A stretch of 64,000 nt of DNA, from NCBI GenBank assembly GCA_947502405.1, contig CANMZT010000003.1, forward strand, positions 124,001-188,000, in the 5' to 3' direction. The translations under genes were made by a program, and so were the position numbers. Position 1 is the first letter of the stretch; each line of letters begins with the position of its first letter. The notes beneath the pieces are model-generated. The model made no database searches. It was not told the origin of the DNA and was given only the letters and a program-made list of their open reading frames with translations. The stretch comes from an uncultured Algibacter sp. (lineage in GTDB: Bacteria > Bacteroidota > Bacteroidia > Flavobacteriales > Flavobacteriaceae). Shown here piece after piece: positions 1-9,416 of this stretch.

Positions 1-2287
1 TATCAGAAACTTTAACACATTGGGTACTTTCAAGTATGTTTGGGATGGCCGTTGGTTTGTTAAAAAACTCTCCCGAACCATTATTTATATATAACCTATC
101 TTTTAATAACCTGTTGCCTTTTCTAAATTCATTACCACCACTTGTTACATAAAGGTCTATATCTTTGTCTCCGTCGGCATCAAAAAATATTGCACCTAAA
201 TCCTCCGAGGCTTTATGCATAGACCAAGGTTGTGAATCACTTTTTACAAAACCTCCTTTATTATTTTGCAAATACATGACTCCTGACTGACCTGCTGCCC
301 CTCCTATAAATAAATCGTCTAATCCATCTCCATTCACATCAGCCACAGTTGAAAATGGTCCATTATTTGATAATTTATGTGGTAATAAAATCTCTTCCTT
401 AAAATCGTCATACTCATTTTCTTGATGGGCAAAATCAATGCCTACTTTCTTTTCGTCTAACTTAGCCAATAATGTGTTAGCTTTGTTTGGTTCATTAATT
501 CGTAAAGTAGCATCAGAATGTTTGGCGGTAAGTATTTTATTAGCAGAAACATCCTTATAAACATTACTTTTACCGTCTGGCCAAGTCACTTCAACCTTTT
601 CTACTTTAGTATCTTTACCAAGACCGAAAAACACACCAGGTTCAACAGAAGAAATAAACCCACGAGTTGTACTATTCTCTCCAACCTGTAATTTATTATT
701 ATGATAGATAGTTACCTTGGCTCCGATACCAAATCTATTACTAGGAGCACCTTCAAAATTTATTTTTATAAAATTACCTGTGGCATTATTTTTATAAACA
801 AATGCTGGAGCATCCATATTGTTGGTAACAACATCTAAATCTCCATCGTTATCCAAATCTCCATAAGCCATTCCGCTTGAAAAACTAGGTTTATCAAAAC
901 CCCATTCTTTAGCTACTTTTTTAAATCTTAAATTACCTTGATTTTTAAACACATAATTAGATATGGGTTGTGATGGTGCATCCTTACTAATTTGGAATAA
1001 TTCTTCTGCTGTTATTTTTTTAGAATCAAGTCCCTCCAAAAGCGTTAAATAGTCATTATTATCAACGTCTTTTTTTATACCATTTGATACAATAATATCT
1101 TTCCAGCCATCATTATCCAAATCAACTAAAAGACTTGCCCAACTCCAATCTGTATAAGATACGCCAGCTACATTTGCAACATCTGAGAAACTACCCATTC
1201 CTGTATTTATTTGCAAAGCATTTGCCATATATTGGTGGTGCGCACCACCATTAACCATAGCATTAAAAGCTTCAGTACTCATAGACCCCATATTTGTTTT
1301 AGAACGGTAATGATCTTCTGGAGTCATATCTGTAGTGAATATGTCCATCAAACCATCATTATTAATATCGCCTGTATCAGAGCCCATACTTAGTTGAGTA
1401 ATATGGTTCATTTGTTCGTTAATAACATTTTTGAACGTTCCATCTCCATTATTATAATACATAAAATCTGGCTCAGCGTAATCGTTTGCTACGTAAAAAT
1501 CCATCCATCCGTCATTATTAAAATCAGAAACACTAACACTAAGTCCGTAAGAGATGTCTCTTGAAATTCCAGACTCTTCTGAGACATCTACAAATCTTCC
1601 ACCATCATTTCTGTAAAGTTTATCAAGAAAATGCTGGTAACGTTCTTTAGTTATTTTATTAACTAACATCAGTTTTTTATCCATTAACTGATTGACTTGG
1701 TACATATCCAAATCGCCATCATTATCCATATCAAAAAAAACAGCTTGAGTAGAATAACCCACATCTGCTAGACCATAAGCTAATGCTGATTCTGTGAAGG
1801 TTAAATCCTGATTGTTGATGTACAGTTGGTTTCTACAATCTTCTAACTCGAGAGAATGCCCATTTCTACTTACATAAATATCTAAATACCCGTCACCATT
1901 AACATCTGCCATAGTTACACCCCAGGTCCACCCTGAGTTTTTAGCTACTCTAGATTTTTTTGTAATGTCTTCAAATTTAAAATCACCTTTATTCAAGTAC
2001 AATCTGTCCGCTACTTGATTTCCACCGAAAAACACATCTGATAGGCCATCATTATTAATATCTCCAATAGCAACACCAGCACCTACGTATATTTGACTAT
2101 AGAAATAATGATTTAAAAACTTACTTTCCGTCATTGTATTGCTGAAGTCTATCCCAGTAGTTTCAGGAGTTAATAATTCAAATCCTGCCTCCAAAGATTC
2201 TGGATTTAGGTCTCTAATAGGTTTATCACAACCGATAAATAACAACGTGCTAAAAGCAAAAACACTGAAGTATCTTATAATATTCAT
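1..2287 (-). CDS. FG-GAP/VCBS repeat lipoprotein with ASPIC/UnbV domain (partial, C-terminus off left edge)
   Basis: This minus-strand frame stays open from the ATG at 2287 to the window edge, giving at least 762 residues, so the C-terminus is missing. The protein begins MNIIRYFSVFAFSTLLFIGC, a lipoprotein signal with the lipobox Cys at residue 20. It then carries many calcium-binding-like FG-GAP/VCBS repeats of the type DxNxDGxxD (for example GDINNDGLSD, DVNGDGYLDI, DMDNDGDLDM), which predict a beta-propeller. An ASPIC/UnbV-type module follows, recognisable by FGIGAKVTIY and the later VTWPDGK, and then further VCBS repeats. Proteins of this CRTAC1-like architecture are common next to SusCD loci and are thought to be surface-exposed; their ligand is unknown. 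It lies at the end of the minus-strand group that starts at 6453, seven bases after the remnant at 2294. The family assignment is firm; the role is not. Confidence 0.85.
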   Translation of the reverse strand, partial: MNIIRYFSVFAFSTLLFIGCDKPIRDLNPESLEAGFELLTPETTGIDFSNTMTESKFLNHYFYSQIYVGAGVAIGDINNDGLSDVFFGGNQVADRLYLNKGDFKFEDITKKSRVAKNSGWTWGVTMADVNGDGYLDIYVSRNGHSLELEDCRNQLYINNQDLTFTESALAYGLADVGYSTQAVFFDMDNDGDLDMYQVNQLMDKKLMLVNKITKERYQHFLDKLYRNDGGRFVDVSEESGISRDISYGLSVSVSDFNNDGWMDFYVANDYAEPDFMYYNNGDGTFKNVINEQMNHITQLSMGSDTGDINNDGLMDIFTTDMTPEDHYRSKTNMGSMSTEAFNAMVNGGAHHQYMANALQINTGMGSFSDVANVAGVSYTDWSWASLLVDLDNDGWKDIIVSNGIKKDVDNNDYLTLLEGLDSKKITAEELFQISKDAPSQPISNYVFKNQGNLRFKKVAKEWGFDKPSFSSGMAYGDLDNDGDLDVVTNNMDAPAFVYKNNATGNFIKINFEGAPSNRFGIGAKVTIYHNNKLQVGENSTTRGFISSVEPGVFFGLGKDTKVEKVEVTWPDGKSNVYKDVSANKILTAKHSDATLRINEPNKANTLLAKLDEKKVGIDFAHQENEYDDFKEEILLPHKLSNNGPFSTVADVNGDGLDDLFIGGAAGQSGVMYLQNNKGGFVKSDSQPWSMHKASEDLGAIFFDADGDKDIDLYVTSGGNEFRKGNRLLKDRLYINNGSGEFFNKPTAIPNILESTQCVKVSD

Positions 2288-2293
2288 AGTCAA

Positions 2294-2494
2294 TTAATCT
2301 TTTAAAAAATTTATATTCTTATTTCTTCTGGTAGTTTTAGTAGAAGTAAAATATAATACTGTAGTTAAATCAGAAATATCTATTCGTATTTTGTTGTAAG
2401 ATAATTTGAAATATTTTACTAGTTTACCAAAGATATCAAATACCTTAATAACTTCTATGCTTTGATTCTTGGTTTTAATATACAAAAACTCCAT
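2294..2494 (-). pseudogene. Stray T9SS type A sorting-domain remnant
   Basis: This 66-residue frame has no signal peptide and reads like an isolated T9SS type A C-terminal sorting domain: IKVFDIFGKLVKY, then IDISDLTTVLYF, then a Lys/Thr-rich strand ending FLKD. The usual GLYF turn is changed to VLYF, and the next strand (TSTKTTRRNKN) has lost the normal alternating hydrophobic pattern. Intact domains of this class sit at the C-terminus of large secreted proteins; here only the sorting tail remains. It is squeezed between the CHU_C protein (stop at 2517) and the FG-GAP protein (start at 2287). It is most simply the 3' relic of a deleted secreted-protein gene. A short expressed peptide cannot be excluded. 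Confidence 0.55.
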
Positions 2495-2516
2495 TACTGA
2501 ATTTCTTTTAATACTG

Positions 2517-4343
2517 TTATCTTTTTAATGTAAAATGTGCCTTATATGTATTTAACTTACCACTTGCAGGTTCAAAATATTCTACTGTAAACCAATAATC
2601 GTCGGTTTTCATTAGCCGCCCATTGTAACTTCCATCCCAACCCATGTTTAATGGGTCAATTTGTTTTAAAAACTTACCATACCTATCGAACAAATAAATT
2701 TTTGCTTGGTATTGATGTGATAATCCAACAATATTCCAGTAATCATTAACCCCATCTCCATTGGGAGTAAAATAATTTGGGTAATCTATAACCATTACCT
2801 TTTTTGAAGACTTTCCGCACCCGTTCTTATCTCTAGAAATAATCTCATGTTCACCAAACGTTACATTATCAAAAACCCCATTTTCTTGCCATAAACCTCC
2901 GTCTAAACTAAATAAGAACTCTTCATTTCCTTCACCTGTTGCAGATGCCTCAATCCTATGATTATTAGCAAAAGCTAAGGTTGTAACTTTTACGCTTATA
3001 ATAGGAGGGGAGCTTACATTAACAACTGTTGTTATCATGGTTGTACAACCAGATACTTTGTCTGTTATTTCTACTGAATAATCGCCTTCTTTTTCTGCAA
3101 ATAAAAATGCGTCATGTTCTGTTTGTAATGTACTATTATTAAGTGACCATAAAAAACGATAATCATTACTATTAAGCCGAGTATCTATAAGCGGTGGAGC
3201 GCTAACTTCTTCTGTTCCATTCGTGTTTACACACAAAATATATTCCTCCTCAAGACTAGTAATGGGTAAAAGATTAACTTTAATCTTAAACTTACTAACG
3301 TCAAAACATGATGCACCTCCTGATTGAATATTTTCTACTCTAACATAAATTTCTTCTAGGGTTGATTTATTATTGTAAATATAAGGCAGTTGAGGGAATC
3401 CTTTAGTAGCATCAGTACTTGAAGCATAATAGGATACCAAAAACAGGCTCGGATCTAATCCGTTTAATATTTCTGAATTTTTAGTTGTTAAATCAAATTC
3501 TCCTAAGCCATCATTCTCAAAAAATATATCACAGATTGTATAATCCTCAATTGGATTTGGAATACGAGGAATACCATGAAATATAGCATTGAATTCAAAC
3601 CTTTCCAAAAGCACATTATTTACATCAAAAGCTTCTGCTTTATAGGTGTTTGAGGTTGTCACATTATACTCAGGTGTATTCACTCCATTTATAATTTTAT
3701 AATTACCCATAGCATCTTGTTCATACCATTTGTAATTTACAGCCTTATTTATGGTAGCATTTAAAGTTAATTCATCTTCTTCACACGTTTCAAAAGTTTC
3801 TACAATTGGATTTTTTAAAAACACACAGTTGGAGGTCGCAGCGCCTGCAGTTTGTGTTACAGAAATAAATCCTGGATCTCCTGAAAAATTAGTGATTAAA
3901 AGTAAGTAATACTCACCCGAATTTGTGTTTTGAAGATTAGCATACTCTACAACATTATTTGAGTAACTACAATCAATAGTATTGCTATTTGTTAAATCTG
4001 AAAAACAAGGAGTTCTAGGGTCGTTAAATGGGCCATAGACAATAAAATCCACATCTAAATTTGGAGTCCCTCCATCAATTGTACTTTGTTCTATTTTAAA
4101 TTGTAAATCGCCATCTTCTGCTATTTGGAAATAAAACCAAGAGGGGTTACGTTGTGCTCTAAGGCATCCATAATCTGGACCTGTTTCAGACAAAATTAAT
4201 CCCGATGTGTTAGGATATGAAAACTGACTAGAACCGCAAATAGGTAATGCTTCAATACAATGAATAGCTGCTTCTGCTTGACTATAAATCATACTTGATT
4301 TTACAATTAAAATTATTATTATATGTATTAACCTCTTTTGCAA
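2517..4343 (-). CDS. Secreted protein with gliding-motility-associated (CHU_C, T9SS type B) C-terminal domain
   Basis: The 608-residue protein has an N-terminal signal peptide (a hydrophobic stretch after MQKRLIHIIII, with predicted cleavage near SQA). A Cys-containing N-terminal domain follows, then Ig/PKD-like segments. The C-terminal ~85 residues form a textbook CHU_C domain: YFTPNGDGVNDYW, IYLFDRYGKFL, WDGSYNGRLM, YWFTVEY, ending FTLKR. That domain directs export by T9SS and is typical of very large or surface-attached flavobacterial proteins. No catalytic motif was seen. The gene is 100 bp downstream of the 669-residue T9SS protein, with a strong hairpin between them, so it may be expressed by read-through or from its own start. 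Its function within the glucan locus is unknown; a structural or adhesive surface role is inferred from domain type only. Confidence 0.85.
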   Translation of the reverse strand: MQKRLIHIIIILIVKSSMIYSQAEAAIHCIEALPICGSSQFSYPNTSGLILSETGPDYGCLRAQRNPSWFYFQIAEDGDLQFKIEQSTIDGGTPNLDVDFIVYGPFNDPRTPCFSDLTNSNTIDCSYSNNVVEYANLQNTNSGEYYLLLITNFSGDPGFISVTQTAGAATSNCVFLKNPIVETFETCEEDELTLNATINKAVNYKWYEQDAMGNYKIINGVNTPEYNVTTSNTYKAEAFDVNNVLLERFEFNAIFHGIPRIPNPIEDYTICDIFFENDGLGEFDLTTKNSEILNGLDPSLFLVSYYASSTDATKGFPQLPYIYNNKSTLEEIYVRVENIQSGGASCFDVSKFKIKVNLLPITSLEEEYILCVNTNGTEEVSAPPLIDTRLNSNDYRFLWSLNNSTLQTEHDAFLFAEKEGDYSVEITDKVSGCTTMITTVVNVSSPPIISVKVTTLAFANNHRIEASATGEGNEEFLFSLDGGLWQENGVFDNVTFGEHEIISRDKNGCGKSSKKVMVIDYPNYFTPNGDGVNDYWNIVGLSHQYQAKIYLFDRYGKFLKQIDPLNMGWDGSYNGRLMKTDDYWFTVEYFEPASGKLNTYKAHFTLKR

Positions 4344-4369
4344 TTTATTTTTTACTTAGATTAAAAAGA

Positions 4370-4406
4370 AAAGAAGTGTAATTAACTTAAGTAACTACAC
4401 TTCTTT
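4370..4406 (-). terminator. Hairpin terminator between the 669- and 608-residue genes
   Basis: A perfect 11-bp stem (4370-4380 with 4396-4406; arms AAAGAAGTGTA and TACACTTCTTT) has a 15-base loop. Read on the minus strand it is followed by a T-rich run (TTTTCTTTTT). It lies after the stop of the 4444-6453 gene and only 27 bp before the next start, so it probably reduces read-through into the CHU_C gene. Confidence 0.7.
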
Positions 4407-4443
4407 AATAATTATAATCAAAAACTAAGGAAATAGGTTTCTA

Positions 4444-6453
4444 CTATTTCTTTATTAGTTTTATACTTTCTGATTGTGTATCTGTAGCTACTTTTGCAAA
4501 GTATAAACCTTCATTTAAACTCGACCCATCAATAACTACATCTATTTTATTTGGTGCTAATGTTAACACCTCTTTTCCTAATACATTGTATATTGTTATA
4601 GATGTTATGTTAGAGTCTTGTGATTTAATATTCCATTCATCCTGAGTTGGATTAGGAAATACTTTAAACTTAGATAGTGCAGCGTCTTTTACACTTGCAG
4701 TAGGCTCTTTATAAAAGTATATATTGTCTACATAAGCTTCAGATATTGATCCGCCTGGATCTAATAAAAATTGAGTTAAAGCTTCTCTTGCATCAATTCC
4801 TAACCCCTTAGCGTTGGCCCACAAACCACCATCATCTGTTGATAATAATTCAACATCTAGAGATACCCAAGTCTGGTTTTGGCTGCTATCTCCTGGAAGT
4901 GCTAAAGTTACTAACCCCGCATCTGTTTCTCCAGCTGCTCCTGTATGATTAGACCACTTAGGGTTTAATACTTGACCAGCAACCCAAGCATCAGCTACCC
5001 AAAAATCCATATGGAAATGTGTCATGTTTGTAGCATCAACTACTGAACCTAAATCTGTTCCCAAAAACACTCCATAGTCTATTTTTAATACATTATCAGC
5101 ACCTACAATTACTTCTGTAAATTCTGAAGGACTATCCCAAGGCACGTTACTTAACCCTACTGGCGAAGGATAGAAATCACCATATATAGATATTACATCT
5201 GCAGCGTTTCTTGCTGGAGGATCCGTAGGACCTTCAGTAGGAGGTACGTTTGGCAATGTGCAAGGGTCGCATGATCCTCCACAATCAATTCCTGTTTCAT
5301 CTCCATTTTGTTCACCATCAGTACATGTTGGTCCTGAATCTAAAAATAATTCTATATCATCAATATAATATGTGAAGTTTGAGCTTCCATCACCTTCGGT
5401 TCCGTTGTCAAATATAATTACAAGCTTGTCATAATCCCTATCATCTATTCCTGAATAATCAAATGTTAAAGTCTCCCATGCATTAGTTGTCGTCATTGTA
5501 ACTTCTTGTTCAAACTGAATACCTCCAGGGTTTCCAGAGTTTTCAACTTTCAATAACACATTTGTATTTGCCTTAACGGTATAAACCTTCATTGTGAAAG
5601 TATTGTTATTGGCAAAATCGATTGGAGTATTAAAAAGCAATGAACTTCCTGCCCATGTAGCACCAGCATTTTTTACCATTTGCCCAACGTTAGCAGAATT
5701 ATTATCCGAATTACTTTGAGGGTTTGGTATAGTAGTTACTTCTCCACCATCAAAATCAGCCCATGTTGTAGCTGTTTCGAAATCGATTGGAAATTCTGGT
5801 CCAGATGCACAAGGGTCGCACGATCCTCCACAATCAACACCTGTCTCATCTCCATTTTGTATGCCATCTGTACAGGTAGGTTCTGCAACTACAGCGGCAA
5901 CTCCTGTAACAGTATTTACAAGAAATGTTTTTCCATCTACAGGGTTAAACCAATTGGCATTATCAGTATTATCACCAGAACCTCCACCGGCCCAACTAGG
6001 GAAAAATGATATTTGTGTATATGGTCCATCACCAGGAACACCTCCACCATCTGGATTTCCTGTAAAGTTAAAATCTAGAGTTTCCCAACCTGTTCCGTTG
6101 TGTTGTGCTTCAGCTGTAGAATGACCAATGACACCAGGGTCTTCAGTTCTAGATAAAATATTTATGGCTGTTGCAGAATAAATTTCTACACTTACCACAG
6201 GGTCTGATGATAAATCGAGTTTATCATCTTGAAAAATAAGATTTGCTTGTTGCCATGGTGCACCAGCAGCAGCAGATATAACTTCTAATACATTACCCTT
6301 TCCCTCTCCTGTTGGGTCTGTTATAATGTTAAAAGAACCAAGACCATTATTCTCGGTGACTGTTGGCGGATCGCCTTCAAAATCTTCCAGTACTATTTGC
6401 GAATAGCTAAAAGTACATGCTAAGAATGTGAATAAAAAAATAATTTTTTTCAT
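4444..6453 (-). CDS. T9SS type A secreted protein with three carbohydrate-binding-like modules and two Cys-rich linkers
   Basis: The 669-residue protein starts MKKIIFLFTFLACTFSYSQ, a signal peptide. Three beta-sandwich-like modules follow (about residues 20-190, 220-375 and 405-585), opening with LEDFEG, DFETATTWADFDG and VISIYGDFY. The first two have the look of CBM4/11/16-type jelly rolls. Modules are separated by two near-identical Cys-rich linkers, each of the form TCTDGxQNGDETGxDCGG followed by SCDPC. The third module resembles the C-terminal module of the PUL lipoprotein at 21026-22465 (IISIFSDVF... DNIYFYTE against VISIYGDFY... DNIYFYKE). The last ~75 residues are a T9SS type A sorting domain (KVFPNPTQDEW, ITIYNVLGKEVL, LNEGLYFAKV, ending IKK). 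No catalytic motif was seen. Its promoter region shares a motif with susC, so a surface glucan-binding role is a reasonable inference. Confidence 0.8.
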   Translation of the reverse strand: MKKIIFLFTFLACTFSYSQIVLEDFEGDPPTVTENNGLGSFNIITDPTGEGKGNVLEVISAAAGAPWQQANLIFQDDKLDLSSDPVVSVEIYSATAINILSRTEDPGVIGHSTAEAQHNGTGWETLDFNFTGNPDGGGVPGDGPYTQISFFPSWAGGGSGDNTDNANWFNPVDGKTFLVNTVTGVAAVVAEPTCTDGIQNGDETGVDCGGSCDPCASGPEFPIDFETATTWADFDGGEVTTIPNPQSNSDNNSANVGQMVKNAGATWAGSSLLFNTPIDFANNNTFTMKVYTVKANTNVLLKVENSGNPGGIQFEQEVTMTTTNAWETLTFDYSGIDDRDYDKLVIIFDNGTEGDGSSNFTYYIDDIELFLDSGPTCTDGEQNGDETGIDCGGSCDPCTLPNVPPTEGPTDPPARNAADVISIYGDFYPSPVGLSNVPWDSPSEFTEVIVGADNVLKIDYGVFLGTDLGSVVDATNMTHFHMDFWVADAWVAGQVLNPKWSNHTGAAGETDAGLVTLALPGDSSQNQTWVSLDVELLSTDDGGLWANAKGLGIDAREALTQFLLDPGGSISEAYVDNIYFYKEPTASVKDAALSKFKVFPNPTQDEWNIKSQDSNITSITIYNVLGKEVLTLAPNKIDVVIDGSSLNEGLYFAKVATDTQSESIKLIKK

Positions 6454-6507
6454 TTTTATTTAATCGTTTAGTTAGTAATTGTGTAGGTGTTAAAATTTGA
6501 GAGTTTA

Positions 6508-6577
6508 CAAAAATAGTGTTAAAAAGATGTGGTATTATAAATCAATAGCTATACAAAAAACATACAATTCAAAAAAA
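6508..6577 (-). promoter_or_regulatory. Promoter/operator region of the 4444-6453 gene, with motif shared with the susC promoter
   Basis: A 25-bp block at 6553-6577 (core AAAAACATACA on the plus strand) matches the block at 31931-31955 upstream of susC at 24 of 25 positions. Read on the minus strand it ends in TTTG (6554-6557), which is followed 19 bp later by a TA (6527-6534, TACCACAT, a poor -7). An exact TAnnTTTG box (TATTTTTG) lies at 6508-6515, an alternative -7 without a clear -33. The block sits 100-124 bp upstream of the start codon. The match is seen directly; its role as an operator is inferred. Confidence 0.55.
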
Positions 6578-6925
6578 CTCATAAAATGCATGTAACTTGT
6601 ATTTAATCTGTATTTAAGCACAGTTTATCCCTTGTTTGAGCAAAAAAAGACCTTTTAAAAGGTTGTAGTTGCAATGAAAAAACTGATGTGTTGTAGTGAT
6701 GTTGTGGTAAGGAAAAACATAATAACCTTATTGTATATGTGTTTTGCTTTACTTTGAATAAAAATGCCACTGTTTTAAACTAAAAATGTTCAATAAGAGT
6801 ATTAAAAATATCACAACTATAAAAAAGGTTTGCATTAAAGAAATATCTATAGTTCACTTGACTAACTCCATTATAATAATTCTGATTAACTCAATATATC
6901 TTAATTGATAATCTTTTTTCGCAAA

Positions 6926-6957
6926 AAAAAATCGCTTGATTATATCTAGCGATTTTT
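6926..6957 (-). terminator. Terminator at the 3' end of the 15-gene PUL operon
   Basis: A perfect 10-bp stem, AAAAATCGCT (6926-6935) and AGCGATTTTT (6948-6957), has a 12-base loop. On the minus strand the second arm runs into T residues. It lies 29 bp past the stop of the last GH17 gene, where the long minus-strand gene series ends. Confidence 0.85.
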
Positions 6958-6985
6958 ATGAATCTATTAGCTATTTAGCATCCCA

Positions 6986-7927
6986 CTATATCCATTTCTT
7001 AGCAGCTAATCTATTTTTGATATTAGTCAAGTTATTGTTATCAACAAAATTTAAATTTTCATTTTTATCCCATAAACCCCAATAAGCCCCGACATCCCCT
7101 TCTGAACCAACTTTCCATGATTCATCAAACGATGAAAAATAAAATATGTCGATATCATCTTCTTTCGACCACTTTTGAGTATTTATAAAATATTTCATGG
7201 CATTACCCTCAGAAGGGAACGCTCCATTAAGTCCTTCTCCTTGACTAGGCCATCCAGTTTCTGTTATAATTACCTTTTTACCTTTTGCAGCCTTTACTGC
7301 TTGATTATACATATCTTTCATGTAAATCAATGAATACTCAATACTGCAACCTTCCCAATACGGATAACAGTTAGCTAAAATAACATCACAAGCTTCAGTT
7401 ATTTTAGGACGGTGAACAAATTCATAATAAGCATCAACATAACCAACTGGTATATCGGTAATTTCACTTTTTACATTATGAATAAAACCTATAAGTTCTT
7501 CTTCGGTTAAATCCCCTCTATACATAACTTCATTACCTACAGCAGCAACATCAATTAATCCTTCAGATGCTAATTTTTTAAGTCCTTCTATTTCTTTATG
7601 GTTCATTTCAGATTCATTACCTAACCAAGCACCTACTAGGGTTTTCATACCCATTTCTTTAGCAATCTTAGGAATTAACTCATTACCTTCAGTACATGAA
7701 AAAGACCTTACCCATTTAGTGTGCGGTTTTATAATCTTTAATCGTTTTCGTATCTGTTTTTCGGTTAGTTGGTCACCAGGTTGTTGACCTTCCTGATAAG
7801 GACTAAAACATAAACCATGCATACCGCTTTTAAGAACTCTCTTAAAACAATTTTGTAACCCTTTGGTTGTTTTATTGTCTAATTCTGCTCCCGACAATGA
7901 CATTATTTTATCTGACCTGTACGACAT
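6986..7927 (-). CDS. GH17 family glycosidase, cytosolic (beta-1,3-glucan-active)
   Basis: The 313-residue protein is a single GH17 (beta/alpha)8 domain with no signal peptide or lipobox, so it is predicted to be cytosolic. Both catalytic glutamates of the family are present: Glu133 in AAVGNEV (acid/base) and Glu223 in ITETGWPS (nucleophile). The C-terminal YFSSFDESWK and AYWGLWD segments are also family-typical. GH17 enzymes hydrolyse or transglycosylate beta-1,3-glucan. It is clearly paralogous to the gene at 9417-10328 (shared EGNE, TLVGAWL, VGYVDAYYEF, ILANxYPYWEGC). It is the last gene of the operon, 9 bp after a GPH sugar symporter, which suggests action on imported laminari-oligosaccharides. 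Whether it is a hydrolase, a glucosidase or a transglycosylase cannot be told from sequence. Confidence 0.9.
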   Translation of the reverse strand: MSYRSDKIMSLSGAELDNKTTKGLQNCFKRVLKSGMHGLCFSPYQEGQQPGDQLTEKQIRKRLKIIKPHTKWVRSFSCTEGNELIPKIAKEMGMKTLVGAWLGNESEMNHKEIEGLKKLASEGLIDVAAVGNEVMYRGDLTEEELIGFIHNVKSEITDIPVGYVDAYYEFVHRPKITEACDVILANCYPYWEGCSIEYSLIYMKDMYNQAVKAAKGKKVIITETGWPSQGEGLNGAFPSEGNAMKYFINTQKWSKEDDIDIFYFSSFDESWKVGSEGDVGAYWGLWDKNENLNFVDNNNLTNIKNRLAAKKWI

Positions 7928-7936
7928 GATTTTAAG

Positions 7937-9373
7937 TTAACTTTTTAATTTTCTTTTTCTTTCATCTAGTGCTTCCCTAATTTCACTGGCCCGTTTTTCA
8001 GTAACATCATAATTACGCATCACATACATGGCAATAAGTGTACCTACCATAGGAAAAAAACAAAAGAAAGCATGTAGCCCGTCAACAGCTGATTGCTGAC
8101 CTAAGGTTGCAATATCAGGATTAAATCCAACTACAGATATTATTACGCCGCTTAAGGCTCCTGCAATGGCAAAACCAACTTTAACCATCCACCAATAAAT
8201 AGCTCCAAAAATACCTTCTCTTCGTAAGCCAGAATTTAATTCGTCTATATCAATAACATCAGCTGTCATAGACATCATGATGGTAAATAAGCTTCCTATT
8301 CCGAAAGAAAAAAATGGTAGTGCAATAATATACAACCAAGGCTTACCTGGTACAAAAAGAAACCAAAGCATAATATACCCGATAACCGAAATACTTTGCG
8401 ATACCATAAATGCCTTTTTCTTTCCTATAATTTTAGACATCCATGTTACAATAGGTATAACAATAAATGTAGTGCCTAATGCTCCTAGACATCCAAATAG
8501 AGATACCCAGATACCACTAGCAGCAGCATCACCATTAAAGAGTTTATACACAATAACAAAAAAAGTTAGCGACGCTACAGTATTAAACGCATTAAACACC
8601 AGAAACGTGGCGGCACATAATTTCCTAAACTCTTTTATCTTAAATGCTTCAGCAAAACTATCAACGAAAATCTTTTTCAAACTACTGCCAATATTTTTCA
8701 AATTTAATGGCTCGTAATTTTCATTTACGGTAGATTTACTTTTTATAAATATTGCGGGAACCATGGCGCAAATAGTACAAGGTATAGCCACCCAAACCGC
8801 CAACTGTCTTACCGCCACATCGGCAGATGGAAACCACTCTGGATCGTACATAATAATCCAAAATAAAGGAGCAATTACCCAAGCCCATTGTCCAATCCAT
8901 TGCGCAACTGCCATAATATTGGTACGCTCATGAAAATCGTCACTCATTTCGTAACCCATAGCTACGTATGGTACACTAAAAAGTGTTAATCCTAGATAAA
9001 AAACGATGGACCATAAGAAGAAATACCAGAAATTGAATTGCAAGGTGTTTTCCCTGAAGAGTTGCCACATAAAAACATAGGCTATTCCCATCATTATTCC
9101 ACCTAATAGTACGTATTGTCTTCTTCGTCCCCATTTAGATTTTGTGTTATCTGAAATATATCCCATTATCGGGTCAGTGATAGCATCAAATATTCTAGGG
9201 AAAAAATATATAAGTGACCACATCCAACCTGTAAATCCAAGATCTTGTACTAAAACAACCATAAATATGCCTAGAATAGCTGGAAACATTTGGTTAGCTA
9301 GCATACCAACTCCAAAGGCTATTTTTTGCCCTACAGGAACTTTGCTTCTAGATGCTATTTTAACTATTGACAT
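7937..9373 (-). CDS. GPH-family (MFS) sugar:cation symporter
   Basis: The 478-residue protein has about twelve hydrophobic membrane segments and the glycoside-pentoside-hexuronide (GPH) symporter signature near the N-terminus: FDAITDPIMGYISDNTKSKWGRRR (residues about 61-84). It has a later MSMTADVIDIDELNSGLRREG loop typical of this group. GPH transporters bring mono- or oligosaccharide glycosides across the inner membrane with H+ or Na+. It is paralogous to the symporter at 11061-12491, and each is followed downstream by a cytosolic GH17 gene. That context implies uptake of laminari-oligosaccharides or gentiobiose-like products from the periplasm. Substrate is inferred, not shown. The start MSIVKIASRSKVPVGQK agrees with family members. 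Confidence 0.9.
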   Translation of the reverse strand: MSIVKIASRSKVPVGQKIAFGVGMLANQMFPAILGIFMVVLVQDLGFTGWMWSLIYFFPRIFDAITDPIMGYISDNTKSKWGRRRQYVLLGGIMMGIAYVFMWQLFRENTLQFNFWYFFLWSIVFYLGLTLFSVPYVAMGYEMSDDFHERTNIMAVAQWIGQWAWVIAPLFWIIMYDPEWFPSADVAVRQLAVWVAIPCTICAMVPAIFIKSKSTVNENYEPLNLKNIGSSLKKIFVDSFAEAFKIKEFRKLCAATFLVFNAFNTVASLTFFVIVYKLFNGDAAASGIWVSLFGCLGALGTTFIVIPIVTWMSKIIGKKKAFMVSQSISVIGYIMLWFLFVPGKPWLYIIALPFFSFGIGSLFTIMMSMTADVIDIDELNSGLRREGIFGAIYWWMVKVGFAIAGALSGVIISVVGFNPDIATLGQQSAVDGLHAFFCFFPMVGTLIAMYVMRNYDVTEKRASEIREALDERKRKLKS

Positions 9374-9416
9374 ATTGTATTTTATACTGATCTTATGCTG
9401 TTTATAACTGTTGATT

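Larger units (their letters stand above)
6454..6985. other. Intergenic region between the 669-residue gene and the end of the PUL operon
   Basis: This 532-bp AT-rich stretch has no convincing coding frame. It holds the promoter/operator block (6508-6577), a 14-bp perfect palindrome ACCTTTTAAAAGGT at 6650-6663, a 12-mer ATGTTGTGGTAA at 6699-6710 that also occurs upstream of susC (32048-32059), and the operon terminator at 6926-6957. Confidence 0.7.

Noticed and set aside
5680-6124. Two plus-strand frames of 87-109 residues
   Set aside because: They lie entirely within the 669-residue minus-strand gene and show no signal, motif or start context; they are antisense shadows.
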